Below are positions 44,335-56,399 of a stretch of DNA of 64,000 bases, one piece after another. The stretch spans positions 6,246,775 to 6,310,774 of the forward strand of contig JABAKD010000008.1 in assembly GCA_012845835.1 (NCBI GenBank), given 5' to 3'. A model generated the notes under the pieces. The model was not told where the DNA came from and ran no database searches. It saw nothing but the letters and a program-made list of their open reading frames with translations. The stretch's first letter is position 1. Every line of letters starts with the position of its first letter. A program made the translations under genes and the position numbers. The stretch is from Undaria pinnatifida. Lineage: Eukaryota; Sar; Phaeophyceae; Laminariales; Alariaceae.

Positions 44335-44950
44335 CGCTAGCAGCCTCCTTAGCTGCTTCTTATGTGGAGAGTGAAAGCAGTGTCCTCTCTAGAATGTTCC
44401 TGATGTGCTTGACGTACTCGTAGATGTGATGCCCATGCTGTGTCAAGGCTGATCTTGCTCTTGAAGAAATTTCCGAAATTCCTCCCCACTTGATGAAACG
44501 GAATTTTTTCCTCGAACTTCTCGGGAACCCGTGACGAACTCACAGGACGTCGTTGCTAAGTGCCAGTAGATCAAAGGGCCAGACTCATAACCTTTTGCAA
44601 TGATGCGAATCGAGGCTCATAACCTTTTACAATGATGCGAATCGAGGCTCTGCCTCAGTGATAAGATCCGCAGAGGTGGCACCGAAGTGTCTGTGAGATC
44701 ATTTGTGATGGAGAATGGAGAAAAAAATACAAGACAGTTTGGAAAGTGGCGCTCATGGGCAAAAAAAGAAAGCAAAGAAGAGAAAGAAGAAGAAGAGAGG
44801 AGTGAAGAGAGGGAAAAGCAAGGAATGATCGAGGTGGGGCTGACGGTCACCTGATCGATACGGCGCAATGCCCATCCTACGGGCAGGTGTACTTTATGGG
44901 TTGTCGTACTGACCCTGTCTAAAGTAAAGTTCCTTGCAATTTTCCTTGCA
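44335..44950 (-). repeat. Dispersed repeat family IV, copy 3 (inverted)
   Basis: Reverse complement of the family at 37240-37850. It includes a tandem duplication of the CATAACCTTTTGCAATGATG / CGAATCGAGGCT unit (44586-44652). It lies against the left edge of the interrupted ORF at 44934. Confidence 0.8.
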
Positions 44951-45515
44951 ACAGCCCATCTCTCTCGACGGTGCCGACGGCGTCAGCCCTGGCGCATCCA
45001 ATGCCAACGCTGAGGGTGGAGATCCCGTTGACGATGTTATGGCCATTGTTGACCCGCGGACCACCTTGGCGAGTGCACGCGACCCCGAAACCATGCTCTA
45101 CCGCGTGAAGTATAGGCAGAGGCCCAGCAAGCCTCTCTACCTCAAGGAATCGCTCCCTGGCATAAACGTGTGCAAGCTTTGAGAGGCGAACGGTGATTTC
45201 GTCGATTCCGAGGTTAGGTTCGGACCCCCCACCCATTTGAGGCAGCACCCAGGCACGAAGAGAAACCGGCGTCGCGAGGCCCTGAAAGAGCATGAGGCGC
45301 GTGGGGCGGGCGGCATAGGCGGAGGCAGTGGCGGGGCCTCGAGCGAGAAGGATGCGGGGAGCATCCTTGCCTACATGGACGGCGCCAAGCCGTTCGCGAG
45401 CAAGATGGTTCGGTTCATCATCGACAACTGTAACAATCGATGGTTAGGATTTACTTGCGGCCGTCGTCGACGTACGTTTCGCGCAAGGTTGGGAGCGACG
45501 TTAATAAACGAATAA
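44934..45515 (+). pseudogene. ORF interrupted by one in-frame TGA
   Basis: Two ORFs in the same frame (44934-45182 and 45183-45515) are separated only by TGA at 45180-45182. Composition changes to GC-rich and codon-like exactly here. The second part holds PGTKRNRRREALKEHE and a Gly-rich linker, then GSILAYMDGAKPFASKMVRFIID. It could be a recently broken gene, a retrocopy or a transposon ORF. No family recognised. Confidence 0.4.
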
Positions 45516-45819
45516 GATCACTGAGAGACCCAAAAACTTTTCTTCTGAGGACAATTTTTGCACCGCTATCTTGATGATGAGTTTGCCTTTTCGCTCGTAT
45601 CCCCGCCAGGTAGTATTGCGACTCGAACAATAGCTGTCCCGTTCCTCTAGACCGGGGTAGATTTACCTGGTATATGCGTTGTACTTCTCGTTTTGTGTGC
45701 GCGCTTCTTGTACAAACCGAAGTTTTTTTTGTTTTTTTCTTTTGAAACTTATGTAAATTTAGGCCATGAAAGTTTTTGCGTTTTTCTTGCGTAAAATGAA
45801 TTCAAATGGAGTATTTTTC

Positions 45820-46030
45820 GCCTCCGACGGTGCCTTAGCGGGATCCTCCGGAGGCACCTTCGGCAGGTCCTCCGGGGGCGCCTCCAGCGGGGCGACCTTA
45901 GCGGTGGGGGGCTTTTTTGGCTCGCTTCGCTCGCCTGACTTTAGTCAGCAAGTCGGCCGGCTTCGCCAACCGACTAACCGACTAAAGTCAGCTAGTCGGC
46001 TTCGCCGACTAGCGACTAGTTGTTAGTCAT
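45820..46030. repeat. Hairpin-rich segment (GACTTTAGTC / CTAGTCGG...CCGACTAG)
   Basis: Nested inverted repeats: GCTAGTCGGC-TTC-GCCGACTAGC is a near-perfect stem, and GACTTTAGTC pairs with itself and with CGACTAAAGTC. The preceding 60 bases contain repeated (T)CCTCCGG(A/G)GGC. The plus-strand ORF across it (45766-46026) is probably incidental. Confidence 0.7.
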
Positions 46031-46094
46031 GGAATGAAACCGAATCACAGTCCTACCTATTGCAGTATCTGATATTCAGTCAAGAAGTCAAGAA

Positions 46095-46382
46095 ATGAGC
46101 TGCGCGTCGTCCCGTGCCAACTTCCGGCCCGTGCAAATAGCACCCCCGACGCGCAGCGTTGCTGCTGCGCAACTGCTCGAAAACGTAAACGTAACTAGGT
46201 ACACAACGAAGTGTACAAACCATACTCCGGAAGGGGCACTACTCGCACATTTTGAGATTGAACCTAAATGCATGGAGGCCTACCGCATCCAGACTCAAGG
46301 TCAAATACATCTCAAGCCGGACCCGCGACACCCTTTTCGTATTTATAACGTTGTTCCAAATAGCTGGTCAGCGGTGAGCTGA
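46095..46382 (+). CDS. Small hypothetical ORF, 95 codons
   Basis: Begins with ATG and has balanced composition, no low complexity and a hydrophilic profile (PEGALLAHFEIEPKCMEAYRI). It has no splice evidence and no recognised motif. It may equally be a chance ORF. Confidence 0.2.
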   Translation: MSCASSRANFRPVQIAPPTRSVAAAQLLENVNVTRYTTKCTNHTPEGALLAHFEIEPKCMEAYRIQTQGQIHLKPDPRHPFRIYNVVPNSWSAVS

Positions 46383-46884
46383 ACAGAACGATCAGACTTC
46401 GGGAGTCCGAGCCCCCTCTAGAGACTTGTCCTCGTGAAAAAAATGACTCGCAGAAAACGCCCACGGCACGAGCGTATGTATGCACGGTTAAACGCCAGCC
46501 AACCAGGGGGGCAAACGCTTAAACCTTATCGCGGTAAAATAAAGGCATGCACGGTGGTGGGGAAGTGAGGGGGGTGCCTGCTCTGTGACCCCGAATCTGA
46601 GCGGTGAGAAGGGAGGGAGCCGGAGAAAAAGCGCAAAAGATGATATTCGTACGAGTACGCGTGGACAGGATGAGGAAAATATCCCGATGCCGTCGTTTCG
46701 ATCTGCAGCAAAACATTTAGACCGCTGTTATCCCCTAGAGCGCACAGCGATCTATTATGTCAAGGGGGGTTTACATCCAACATCCAACATATAAAACATC
46801 TACAACATCGACGAACATCCGGCCAATCTTTGTTTTGGTTGCATTAAGACGGCCTTCTGCATTTCTTATACTTTTCGTGAAAGT

Positions 46885-47180
46885 TGATGGAAGCTTCCAT
46901 GGAAGATTCCACTTCCACTTCCATTTCCATGGAAGCTTCCACTTCCAATGGAAGCTTCCATCACTTCCATGGAATCTTCCACTACTTCCATGCATGGAAG
47001 ATTTCATCACTTCCATTGAAGCTTCCACTACTTTCATGGAAGCTTCTATCACTCCCATGAAAGCTTCCACCACGTTCATGGAATCAAAATCTTCCATTGC
47101 TTCCATCAAAGCTTCCATCGCTTCCATGGACGCTTCCATGGGAGTGTGGGAAGTTTCCGTGGAAGTTTCCATCGACTTCT
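46885..47180. repeat. Array of palindromic GGAAGCTTCC(AT) units
   Basis: About twenty imperfect copies of TTCCATGGAAGCTTCCAC and sub-units. Since GGAAGCTTCC and TTCCATGGAA are each their own reverse complement, the tract can fold in many ways. The Met/Glu/Ala/Ser-rich ORF on the minus strand (47172-46771) is a product of the repeat. Confidence 0.9.
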
Positions 47181-47194
47181 GTCGATTGTATGCT

Positions 47195-47485
47195 TGGGTA
47201 TGATGTGGATATGATGACGGTTGAGCATAGTAGTAGGGGTTTCCAGTGACAGGTTGGCTACATAGTATCGGGATATCGGGATGGCAGAATATGTCCCGGG
47301 CTGTTCAGCCGACGCTTCTTCTTCTTCTACCGAGTGTTCTTGTTCTCTCCACGTTGCGCCTCGGCATGGAGCCGTGCTAATATAATATACTCAAGATGCG
47401 TTTCTCTACCTGCTGCTGACCCACCACCCCACGGCTGATTGCGCAATACGTAAGCCCTCTACGCCTCGTAGGGATTAACAAACAA
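47195..47485 (+). repeat. Dispersed repeat family V, copy 1
   Basis: Shares GATATGATGACGGTTGAG, AGGGGTTTCCAGTGA, TTGGCTACAT, GCGGGATATCGGGATGG-type blocks, TAAGCCCTCTACGC and GTAGGGAT(T/C)AACAAAC with 61795-62075, same orientation. Noncoding. Confidence 0.8.
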
Positions 47486-50090
47486 CTTCTATCCCAGAAA
47501 ATAATAGGAGGTTTACGATTCAACCATTTGGTTATACTTTCTAGGTTAGAAGTCGTCCCGAACCCGGACAAACTTGGATCTACCTGACCAACGATTCACA
47601 CGTTTTTTTTTTTCGTTTTTTTCGTGCAACAATGGCGGGTTGTGTTTTGTTGGTTCGAAAAAAAAAAAAGATCAAAGTTACAATGGGGGGATTATGTTCA
47701 TGTTATTATCATGTTGTTATCATGTTATCTTGTCTTTGTGGGGATTTTTTTGCGGTGGCTCGGGGTCGCTGGGGCGGGTGACCCCTCTGTTGTTTTCGCG
47801 TTGTTAACCCTTCGCGCCGTTTTTACTTTTGCGATATAGATCCTCAACGGAATGGTGTGGCTACGCTGCGCGAAACGAAATCACCTAAGGTTTGTTTGTC
47901 GGTGAGGTACGTAGTGACTCCTGTGCGTGGCTCAAAAAGGCAGGCAGAAGTGGAAAAGGGGGTCCCCCTCCTACCGAAGCCTTGGTCTAAACGCGGCAAC
48001 ATTCGACTGGCAGGGGCCCTGGGTGAATTGAAATTGGCTAAAGGTGACAGCACATAGCAGTTTCGGCAGTTTCAATCGCTTGACGGGTGCTGGAATAGCC
48101 TGGGAAGCTTTCTTGCTATTCTCAACAACACGATGTTAGCTCACCCCTCACCGCCCTCTACCGTCAAAACACCACCACACTCCGAAGGGCACGGCACTAC
48201 AGCAGTCCACACCAGCACCCACCAGCACACGGCAGACACACAACCACCCCGATGCGTGGCGGCAGCATCACGGCGATGCCACCAACAAGAAAGCCAACCC
48301 GTCAGGCACCTCTGCACAAGAGACTTGGCGCTTTCCGTGCGGCAGACATAGTGCAGCTGCGCGAACCAGACCGCGTGCTGAAAAATTGAACTGAAAGAGG
48401 GAGGCAAGCGTGCAGTGCACATCGAATTTCGCCGCGGGCGAGTTCCGCACTAAAGTCTGATGCATTTTTTTTGGGGGGGAAGGTTTGGTACCATCCCCCC
48501 CTAAGCTCCGATTTGTGTGTCACACGCCCCTATGTCATAGTTGTAATGTTTCGCCAAGGTTTTAAAAAAAAATCGAATGTCTTTACTGGGTTTCAACGCT
48601 TTTATCTGTTTCCCGGCAACATAAAGACTATGCCCAAACGCAGAATGCGGAAATGGTACCGAAAATCCCCGGGTTCGAAAAGTACTCTGATCAAGCTGGG
48701 GGTTTCAGGGTAGGGTAATTTGGGGATGGAGATGAAGAACCCGATGTCAGAAAAATGAGATACCGAAGAGCTGACAGACACAGCCATACAAGATCGTCCT
48801 GTTATGTTACCGCCGCGTTCACAACAAACAAGATATTTGAAGATATATTTATACTTCGAAGCACGCATTCTCACGCGAACAGCACAATACTGCAGTATCT
48901 AAAACGAAAAGACGCTTTCGCCACAACACACTCACGCTGCTCTCCCTGTTCTTTTATGCACTGCTGCAGTAGGACTGCCCGCCCTGTGTACCAGATACTC
49001 TCGACATCTAACAGACATTCTGTCTATCAGCGAAAATATTTTCGCCCAGGATTCTTGTTGCCAACGACTACATCAGGAGCCACCCCAGCATCCGTGACAA
49101 CTGTCTCCTGCACAACACACGCTTCGAACCTTGAGACGACTCCTGGGTACTTGCTCTGGGTATAGCATCCTTCGTATTGACGCAGCGTCAAGCTCAAAGC
49201 TTCCAGTATCCTCAACGTGTGCCGTTTGCGTGCTGGTGATCCTGCTGGCGTTCTTCTTATCAGCAAGTGAATATTGTCAGCTGTACCCCGTGAGAATGTA
49301 GCCCTCAGGCGTGCTATCCAATACCCGCTTTTCGTTCACATTATCCGCGCCCTGGCACGACTGCCGCCAGCCGAACTCGAGCGGCGCTCATGTCAGACGG
49401 TGGGGACACATGATTCATGGCCTGATCGGCGTTCTGAGCAGATCTACCCTCACTAACTCGGCCAAGCAGAGCCAACTGGAGAGGCGATAAAAACAAAATC
49501 GAGGATGTCTCTGAAAAAAGTAAGGCGCAATACGAACCGTTTTTTTTTTTTATGAGGTTTTTAAATGGCGTTCTTCGGGTTCTCAAAGCGAGAGCCAAAA
49601 ATGCGGTTTTTGACTTTTTTTGTGTTTTTTCGGGTTCCACGGGCAAAATAGGCTTTTATTAGTGCGGAACTCGCCCGCGGATGAATGTCCTCGTTCACAC
49701 CGTCTCAAGTGCAGCACCGCGATGAGGTTGGGGGTACCGGTGGGAGAGCGGTATTCAGGGCGCAGCTGGGGTTGGTGCTTGCGCTGGTTTGCGATATGTC
49801 TTCGTGTCTTCATGTAAACATTATTGAAATAATGTTCATTCCTTCTCATGGGCCCTCAAAGCGCAGCGTTTGCTCTGCGTACCTCGCGCTAGCACTTTTT
49901 TCGAATCTACAACCTATAGACCTGTAGACTACAATCATCGAATGTCGGCTTCACAAAAACATAGTAAATCGCTGCTTACAGGGGCCTTGCATTTAATTTA
50001 GACTCTTTTCAGCGGGATTCGGTAAATCTTTCAGAAGACAAAAAAAAAGTAAATAAATAAATAAATAAATAACCCTATAGGCCTAGACTA
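47486..50090. other. Spacer without supported genes
   Basis: Several A or T homopolymers (47605, 47657, 48465, 49540, 49612) and many short ORFs, but no motif or consistent splice pattern. Confidence 0.5.
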
Positions 50091-50250
50091 TAAATAAATA
50101 AAAAATAGGACCCCTCCCAATGAAAAACTCACCCACAAAAACTCACCCACATAGTATATTACAAGTACCAACAACCCAGCTTGTCAAGATGAGTATTGAC
50201 CCGAAATTCGTCGAACTCAAAGCTGACGTCCTGAAAATAATTTTTATAAA
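50045..50250 (-). repeat. Dispersed repeat family II, inverted copy
   Basis: Reverse complement of the units at 24515-24770 (AAAACTCACCCACATAGTATATTACAAGTACCAACAACCCAGC shortened: ACTCACCCACA, TATTACAAGTACCAAC, GATGAGTATTGACC, AGCTGACGTCCT). It is preceded by an (AAAT)n tract at 50050-50103. Confidence 0.8.
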
Positions 50251-52480
50251 ATCTCATCATCTGCGATCTCTGTCATCGCTTTTTCTCCGAGGGGTTCCTC
50301 GTGTAATCTTCCTACCGCTTCAAACCTTTTTTTTGTCGTGAATGTCATCAAATCATCAACGCCGCAGCAGTCGTATCAGTATCATCGTAGTCGTGTCGAA
50401 AGGTTTTTCTTTGGATGGTATGGGTTTCCGTCTGTCCTTGCTTCACGTTGCCGCTTTCTTCACGTAACCGTTGCCTTTTCTAGCTTCACGGCTGGAGTGT
50501 GCAGATGGATTTTCAATTACATGTCGTGTGGCGAACAGGAGAAGTCGGTTGGGGATATCTACTTTCCCAGCGAGCAATATATTTGACTTTTCGTTTTCTA
50601 CAGTTGGCAGCGCTAGTTTTTTCTTCGCGTTATGTACTACTATTATTCTGTTTGTTCGGCGATTTTGTTGGCTTTATTCCTTTCGTCGCTGGCGAGCGAG
50701 CGTAGATTATTTCTCAGTTGCCTGGCGTACGTTGTACGTGACTTTCTATCTTTCTTCGCGTATCGAGTAGGAGTATTTTTTGTGTTTGTCGTTTCCATTC
50801 ATGGTTTTAGCGTTTTTTGCTCCATTGTTGTAAAACGTGAATGGACGAATTATCAATTGCCTGTCGTGGGTTGTTAAGGACACGTTTTTACACAAGGTTC
50901 CTGCGCTGACGCGCATATCTCAAAGTTTACGCGATTCCAAGACCATCGGACATAAAAATGGTAGGTCGAAGCGGATTTTTTGTGTGGTCGTGATATTACA
51001 GTTAGTAGCGCCCATTTCGTACGTGGTACCGACGTACGTACGTAACAGGGCTGACGACTGATGCCGGAACGCAAAGCAAAACAATATGCGATGTCAACAT
51101 TTGTATTCGGCTGCTGCGGCATTATTATTAATGCATTTACCATCCGACAATGCACTACTACTACTGTGCAGCACGAGAAAAAAAACATGCCAAACATGCT
51201 GCGAACTGATACTGCTACGCACGACAAAAAGGTTGAAACATGTACGACAACAAAAACGTGTGGCTGCTCAAAGAAGCGCGGATTCCAAGCTCAATATTAC
51301 TACTGAAGAATAATTCTTGGTGTTTATATATCTGTTCAACGACGGCCACCCCAAGCGCTTCCAAAGAAACACGGAAACATAATCCGCTATCCGAAAAAAT
51401 GACCCCTGCTGTGCTGATTGATGTTAATACCACAATTTGCAGCTACTATAACTATTAATACCGCGGGCGTTCTGACAGACAGAAGGAGGCTGGTGTTGCT
51501 GTTGATCGATGCTGCCATCCGACAGTACAGAGAGACGCCCCCGTGCCGTCTCGCTCCCTATTGTATTTAGCAGCGCTACGTGCAATACCTAAATTATCTC
51601 AATACAGTAGGTAAGAGCAGCAGAGTAGCAGTAGTACTCGTATAGTGGTGTGTCTATAGATGGTGCTGGCATGTGTCAGCCGGAAACACAGGCCATACAC
51701 CGGCAACTGTAGCACCACGTCATGTACTGCAACTACAGGTTTTTGCCAGCTACGCCAAGCCATTATGCAGGCGCTTTATTGGACAACCGGCGCTACTTGA
51801 CCGGCACCACACACAGCGGCACCATTAATAGTACCACCTGCACAGCATTCATTCGTTGTAGTGTACTATGCGCCCGAAGAGTGATATTTTTCCAAACCGC
51901 CGGAGGATAAAATGAAAGTGATCTTCCCATCATACGTAGGGCGAAGAGTGATGTCAGCGTATCGCGATACCAGGTGTGAGACTAAGATTGATGCGGGCGT
52001 ACCGCGAATAATGGCGAAGGAATGAATGCATAATTGATTTTGCGTTCAGACCGTTACGCAAATGCTCCGAGCTGAAGCTTCGTCTTCTGACTGAGTGCGG
52101 AGCAAACGAGTCGTCCTGAGTCTCGAAAAGCTCCGAGATGAAGCGTCTTCTGCGCAAAGTCAAAGGGTGTCGTCAATGTGCCGCGCGCACGGTGACCACC
52201 AGGAGGCTCTTGCTGTCTCACTGTTGTTGTAGTGGCCACCGCTGAAAGGGGAAGAGAACCCACTCCGTTGAGTTGCCATCCGAGGGAAGCAAGGGTTGAT
52301 CCGAGGAAAAATAATGCCTTGCTAAAGACAAAAACCCAAATCGAGCATATGTTAGGAGGGAGCCCACTAGTCTTAGCCCTGCCGACGACGCCATGTTTCA
52401 AGATATTGGGATGAGACAGAGTATCCCTGCAGGTCGACCAAGTAGGCATGTCCTCGGTGTTACTCACTTTTTTTTTCAGC
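50251..52480. other. Spacer without supported genes
   Basis: Contains T-rich DNA at 50330-50830 and a small direct repeat at 52060-52155 (GCTCCGAGCTGAAGC / GCTCCGAGATGAAGC with CGTCTTCTG). A 137-codon minus-strand ORF at 52467-52054 has no motif. Confidence 0.45.
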
Positions 52481-52678
52481 TCAGAAGCAGAAGAGAAGCA
52501 GCTTAGTACTGTTATTCAGGACCGTGATAACGAACTGAGCAAAGGGGCGCGTGCTTCTTTATCTCCTGACTATCCCGAATACGAAACACCATCCTATCAC
52601 TATAAAAACGACCTATTACCCCTTGGAGTTGGGGTAATTACTGTCATTTCAGGCCTTACCATAGCAAAAATTAATTGA
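52481..52678 (+). CDS. Possible terminal exon with a membrane segment
   Basis: A strong acceptor (nine T then CAG, ending 52480) is followed by 65 open codons to a TGA stop or similar. The product is hydrophilic (EEKQLSTVIQDRDNEL) and ends in a hydrophobic helix (LLPLGVGVITVISGLTIA), like a tail-anchored protein. I could not find upstream exons, so this is weak. Confidence 0.25.
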   Translation, partial: SEAEEKQLSTVIQDRDNELSKGARASLSPDYPEYETPSYHYKNDLLPLGVGVITVISGLTIAKIN

Positions 52679-53127
52679 ATGCATAAAAGCCAGCGTATCA
52701 CGAAGATATGTATCGCATACGTAGCGCCAAAATGCTGTGAAACCAGAGTCGTGGTAATAATAGCGTACCATCGCGAATTAATGCATTGTTTGGTCTTGTT
52801 GCGGACCGTAGAGCTGAATGTTGCAATCTCGGGATCGACCCAAAACAAATGCCGATCGGCACAAACGAGGACTCGAACCTTAGCTTTGAACGGCTTTTCG
52901 AGTAGCGCAAACAAACGTACTCTTGAGAGAGGCTATAGACTATCGTGTTACCCCTTAGAAAGCTATATCGTGTCAATCGTAGTTTTTTCCGCAACCCGTC
53001 TTCTTTCAACCGCTATTCGATCCGTCCGGGAATAATGGGGTATTTCACGGGCCCGGGATAAGCAGCCTGTGGCATCGTAAACTGTCTTTTAATTTTGCAG
53101 TTAAGTTTTCGTTGCCTGCGGGCATTT

Positions 53128-53163
53128 GCTTCGCCGGCGGCCGAGTATGGCCGCCGGCGAAGC
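53128..53163. repeat. Perfect 15-bp inverted repeat hairpin
   Basis: GCTTCGCCGGCGGCC (53128-53142), a six-base loop GAGTAT, then GGCCGCCGGCGAAGC (53149-53163). The stem is fully paired and very GC-rich in an otherwise average region. It is not followed by a T run and lies in no obvious transcription unit. Confidence 0.9.
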
Positions 53164-53269
53164 CCCCTTGTATGTATTTGGATCGTCCTGGAATTTTCCG
53201 GCGACTGATTCGACTGTCCCCAACCCGTTATTTCCCTCTTCTGCCTTGGTCTCCGCATGCTTTTTGCAA

Positions 53270-53455
53270 CCCACGTTGGTTTTGACGTTTTACGGTTTCG
53301 TTATTTGTCGCCAACCCAACAGAGGTTGGAGATCGCAAACACGCTATAAACAAGACCGCAAAATGTTTCGATGTTTTACGGTTTCGTTTTTTGTCTTCCA
53401 CCCAGCAGAGGTTGAAAATCGCCAACACGCTGCACAAGACCGCATTAGACTATGC
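53270..53455 (+). repeat. Tandem duplication, ~90 bp
   Basis: TTTTGACGTTTTACGGTTTCG, TTTGTC, CCAAC/CCACCCA(A/G)CAGAGGTTG and CGC(A/C)AACACGCT recur once with a period of about 90 bases. The first half-unit (GGTTTTGACG...) differs at about one in ten positions. Confidence 0.8.
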
Positions 53456-56390
53456 TACCAGGTATGATAGGATATCATAGGATAATGACCATGCTGCACC
53501 GCACTCACAACAACCGCCGTACAACAGCAATTATTAAAAATCGAGTACAACAGCTCGATTACTATCAAAGCAGCCGCCCGAACATCGTAACGCTGCGCGC
53601 GTGCCGTACACGGCCTTGCGTTGCATATCGGACACACCCTGTTCTCCTGATCGGTCGATCCCCAACTTGCGAGCGGTGTGATACATCGGTCGCACGTTTC
53701 CAACGCTTTTGTGACAAGCCGTTCGAACACTTCTTAAATGGGAAGCAAGTGATAAAAGAGTCCCTGGGGGCACTTAAATCGGTGTTTCTCCTAAACTGAG
53801 CTCTCTCAAAACGTAGCCTCCCCTGCCCTTGTATCTTGTAACTGCAGCAACATGCGAGTATATCCATCCCTCGATGCATCGGCTACAAGCGGCAATAGTA
53901 CAACTCGCACGAGCGAATAGCGCGGATTGGAAACAAGATAAAGACCCTCCTCCAACAAACCTGCTTCTCGCTCACCCTTGTCGGCGCGTTGGTCGGATAC
54001 GATCAGCTTTCCTCAAGCGAACGATGCCGATGTCGAAGGATACGTTCTCGTCCCGGGGAGAGAAGAGAGCTGCGTGCAAAAATTAGAGACAACGGCACGC
54101 CGCACGACGCAAACACGCAGGGTGGATAAGTCATGATAGCGCGTTGTTCCGTAGCCGCCGATGCCCCTCGGGAAAAACAGGTCAATCGCGAGCACGATCG
54201 TAACACGTTTGATCGTCTGACATTGCGTTCGAGCTCGGCGCTGAAGTCAAAGTCTCGAACCTCGAAACAGATACTGCTGTAGTCAAATCTTCCTCTCTCT
54301 CGAAGTTCGCTCACACGCGCACCGCACTCGAAGTTCTCTCACACGCACCTTTTGCCCGACAACGGTGTATATCCCACGAAGGGACTGGACAACCGCGCCC
54401 GTTGCTCGGCAGCGGGTCGCACGCTCAACAGGTGTGGAGGCTCAGACGACGCCGGCAACGGAGATAAGTGTGCTGTGTGAGATCGTATCATCACCAGCTG
54501 TTAATTACGGGGGGGTGGAAAAAAAAACGATGTACCGCTACAAATGAAACGCTCGAAAGAAAAAAGAAAAAGATACGAGCACGTGAAGACGAAAAGGAAC
54601 AAAACGGACGGCTAATTGGTACCGGTACAGCACCTGGATGGATGTTCAGATTACGAGTTAGCCAGTTTTTCTTCAGACGGCTGGACCGTATCCCTGCTAC
54701 TAATTATGCTGCCAGAAGAGCCTAGATGCAAGCGGTAGGGCGAGTTCTATCTTCTACACAGGTTATCCTGCGCTCCGGTGACAGAGGGAAAATCCAGGTC
54801 CTTCCATCTTTCACGCAGGACTAAGATACCATACGGCTGCTTTTTTTGGATTCGAGAACTGACGACTGTACAAGCAATCGGCATCAAATCGCCACCCACG
54901 ACCACCGTCGCAAAACCAAAAACATCTGCGGAACGCTCGAAGCGAGGCTGGCCATGCTTCGACACCGCGCGGTCACTATTCCGAGTACCAGCAGGAGAGG
55001 ATCCGCGACTTCATCTTGTGGCTCGTTCCATCCCCGGGTGGTGCTGTTCAGCTCCTACATACATGGACTATATATGCTGTAGCGCCTCTGCGCGGTGACT
55101 TGCTATGGTCAAACATTTCGCGCGTACAAGCAGTCTAGTCTTCAGCACAAAGCGCGCAGCTGATTCGCCCGTGTAGCGGCCAAAGGATAATCTCAATCAA
55201 GTGAACAGGTAGGAGCAGGTGTAGAGCCTGTGGGGCGTGTTTTGCGCGCGCCGGAAGGACTCGTTTGTGCGGTCAACACGACTCGCGATAAAAAGCTTGC
55301 TGGTTGTTGGATGCTGCTGGAGTATTTTACCATAGGGCATTTCCATCGCTCTCTCTTCTTCGGTTGTCCGGAGAAACACAGCAGTACTGAACCTGCCGCT
55401 CGCAGCCGAAGTCTCTTCCATTTGTTTCGGTTCCAATTCGTTGCGATCTGACCTACCATCTTTTTCTAGACGAAGTACTCGTATCCTGGTACCATCCATG
55501 TCCACATGCGCGGGATCATGCGATGTGGCGAGGATTACTGCTTACAATCACCCCCATTGACAGGGGGTAGTCCTCATATGTTTATGTCTTACTGCGTAGC
55601 CCCCGAGGCTACAAGCGAGTACGTACTGGTAGGGGCAGCGCTTGCTTTCATTATGTGCTTCGCATGCCGTGTCGTTGTACATTGAAATTACGTCAAGCTA
55701 CATATACGTAGCCAAAAGATCAGGTAGTGAGCAGCTAGACCTCTACCTCTGCACGATTGCGCAGAAAGTGTCACCCATACACAGCATGTACCCCCCCACC
55801 GCACTACCGCACCGTATCCATCTGTGCAGTGTAGCAAGCAATTATGATCATCAAGGTAACCTATGGATATTGCGTGCTGTGCTACTGTGTCCAGGCCGGC
55901 TTGGGCGCCCTTCTGCCTGTCATGTAACTAAACACGCTCCACCAGCTCTCGGTCATTTCCGTTCCTGGACTGACGACGAGAAAGCGCAAGAAACGCAAGC
56001 ACTGATTTCCCATCGTGGCTCTTCTTGCTTGTGGTGACCTGCCGTGCATTCCGTTACCAACCAGAAACAAATACGTCCACGGTACCGTACAAGGTAATAA
56101 TTTTTCGCCGTGTCTTGTCTTCAAACGGTTGTGACAGTAAACAGTGCAAAACTATGACTGGTTCCAGCGGTAAGAAGCAAGTGGAAATCACTACATGGCC
56201 AAAACAAACCCCATCCATATACTGCAAACGCTAGTCTACCACGCTAGAATCCCAACTGGTTTGTCTCCATAAACGCGGGTGCACTTACGAATGGTGTCAA
56301 CAAAAAAATATCCCCAAACTAACGGCCAGAGCGTACCGAAATACACGTCCATGCCATACCAGTGCGGGCGAGGAATTGGCGGCGTTGAGA
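53456..56390. other. Spacer without supported genes
   Basis: Many short ORFs on both strands; none carries a recognisable motif or a consistent set of splice sites. Confidence 0.45.
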
Positions 56391-56399
56391 GCTCCGGTC

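Noticed and set aside
46771-47203. ORFs of 133 and 148 codons
   Set aside because: They are generated by the palindromic GGAAGCTTCC array, which is open on both strands.
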